Origin: Cordylochernes scorpioides
Lineage: Eukaryota > Arthropoda > Arachnida > Pseudoscorpiones > Chernetidae
Direction of reading: 5' to 3'
Assembly: GCA_030710605.1 (NCBI GenBank)
Contig: CP092874.1
Span: 73,659,044-73,723,043 of the forward strand
DNA length: 64,000 nucleotides
Shown here: positions 63,036 to 64,000 of the stretch, piece by piece
How positions within the stretch are numbered: the first letter of the stretch is position 1
How the letters are laid out: each line of letters opens with the position of its first letter
Notes under the pieces: generated by a model
Told to the model about the DNA's origin: nothing
The model's input: the letters and a program-made list of their open reading frames with translations, nothing else
Databases searched by the model: none
Made by a program: the position numbers and the translations under genes

Positions 63036-63082
63036 CTTTGCTGAAATGAGCCATAGCCCGAAACCACGGTATACAGAAGATT
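63036..63082 (+). ncRNA. Hammerhead relic
   Basis: GCTGAAATGAG, CCATAGCCC, GAAACCACGG: a CUGA(AA)UGAG box with a two-base insertion, a shortened stem II and an intact GAAAC. Followed by TCGCTTTTATCCAATTTTCTG, comparable to TTTGGCCAATTCTGG after the hammerhead at 3706. Decayed. Confidence 0.45.
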
Positions 63083-63335
63083 CGCTTTTATCCAATTTTC
63101 TGAAATCTGGTATTATGGCAAATTCGACAAAACGATTTAAGATGCTCTGCATAAAGAGAATACATAACAATGAATACATATAAAATATTTTGAATAAATA
63201 TCATTCTTTTTGAATATCTTTATAAGTACTTTTCGCCAAGCCTTAAATATTATCGAATCAATATGTATCTTTACATTTTCTCTAATCGCTTAGTTAATAT
63301 GAATATATTATCACATATATATATATTAGATAATA

Positions 63336-63470
63336 AAAGGCATATATTGGATTTAATAAAATATTTATTTTGCCAATATTTCGGCTGGCTGAACGCCAAC
63401 CTTTATCGAGGCATTACATTTTTGTATACACAAACTCAGCGCCGCATAGTGTTATAATATCACAGTTGAA
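63336..63470 (+). repeat. Half-palindrome, CCAATATTTCGGCTGGCTGA family
   Basis: AAAAGGCATATATTGGATTT, CCAATATTTCGGCTGGCTGA, ACGCCAACCTTTATCGAGGC, CACAAACTCAGCGCCGCATAG. Nearly identical to 30195-30310. Confidence 0.78.
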
Positions 63471-63529
63471 ATCAATTAAAATACAGAGTAGGTGGGAGAA
63501 ATTTGTGCATGAAAAAAATATATATATAT

Positions 63530-63632
63530 ATAAATAAACGTTTAGTTTATTTTTGCTCCACTAGATGGCGCTCTACCATCTAAAAAAGCACATGTGCTCG
63601 TGATCAGGAGATGCCTTCTTTATTTTATATAT
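63530..63632 (+). repeat. Half of the 9738-family MITE
   Basis: GTTTATTTTTGCTCCACTAG, ATGGCGCTCTACCATCTAAA, GCACATGTGCTCGTGATCAGGAGATGCC. Only the right arm is present. Confidence 0.7.
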
Positions 63633-64000
63633 ATATATCTATTATCAAAATAAATCGCAATTCTAGTTAATCAAATGGTCGAAGATCAAATATTAAAATG
63701 CAACTTGAAGCGGTAAGTTTTCTGGTTGAATTATGCTTGGCTAGGTTTTGGGTCCGTCAACACACAAAACGCGATTTCCCGGCTAGGGATAATTGCGTCG
63801 ATTTCCTTTTTTTTTAACAGTAACAGTTATAAACATATTATACAAGAAAAAGTAATCAAAAAAATAAAAAAGAGAAACAATAATATATATTAGGAACCTG
63901 AACCTTTCAGGTTAGAAAGATAATCAAAAATATATCTACAAAAATAGTTAAATCTATGATAATTCTCTCTGCTATTTACAAATTGATATAGATCTACAAC
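63633..64000. other. Unassigned sequence at window end
   Basis: No gene or repeat recognised. Confidence 0.35.

Overview
This window is eukaryotic, AT-rich, repeat-dense DNA with long introns and very little coding sequence. It looks like part of an invertebrate animal genome. The one gene I can identify is a dual oxidase (Duox) most like arthropod members of the family as I know them. I cannot name the species. The abundance of Helitrons, Penelope-like (PLE) repeats, tRNA-derived SINEs and palindromic MITEs fits an arthropod or other invertebrate.

The Duox gene is the key content. Eight exons of its extracellular peroxidase-like domain are readable, about 430 residues in all. Two lie on the + strand left of a 100-N assembly gap (10479-10677 and 26587-26752). 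Six lie on the - strand right of the gap (48897-48957, 44822-44918, 44684-44762, 44525-44621, 42137-42473, 29396-29652). Read in protein order the eight exons are non-overlapping, and every intron phase and GT/AG boundary fits, including the join across the gap (ASLQ then NIILYEYLP, phase 0 to phase 0). As drawn, the gene changes strand at the gap, so the scaffold is very probably mis-oriented there. A one-base deletion relative to the family frame sits at about 26599. The 5' exons and the EF-hand, membrane and NADPH-oxidase exons are not visible.

Layout. 1-10 kb: a 39-bp minisatellite, two LINE 3' ends, a U6 snRNA pseudogene, a SINE, and the first hammerhead-bearing repeats. 10.5-26.6 kb: a Duox intron with MITEs, an 82-bp satellite, SINEs, Helitrons and tRNA-like units between direct repeats. 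26.6-29.4 kb: Duox exon, gap, MITE. 29.6-42.1 kb: another Duox intron with a 65-bp satellite and a broken PLE reverse transcriptase/GIY-YIG pseudogene. 42.1-49 kb: the main Duox exon cluster, with Helitrons inserted into PLE-like palindromes. 49-64 kb: Helitrons, palindromes, LINE ends and a U2 snRNA fragment.

The most unusual theme is hammerhead ribozyme-like architecture: a CUGANGA box, a stem and a GAAA box, usually at or near the centre of palindromic repeats. It recurs in at least four sequence classes. A PLE reverse transcriptase relic lies in the same window, and PLEs are a known carrier of minimal hammerheads.
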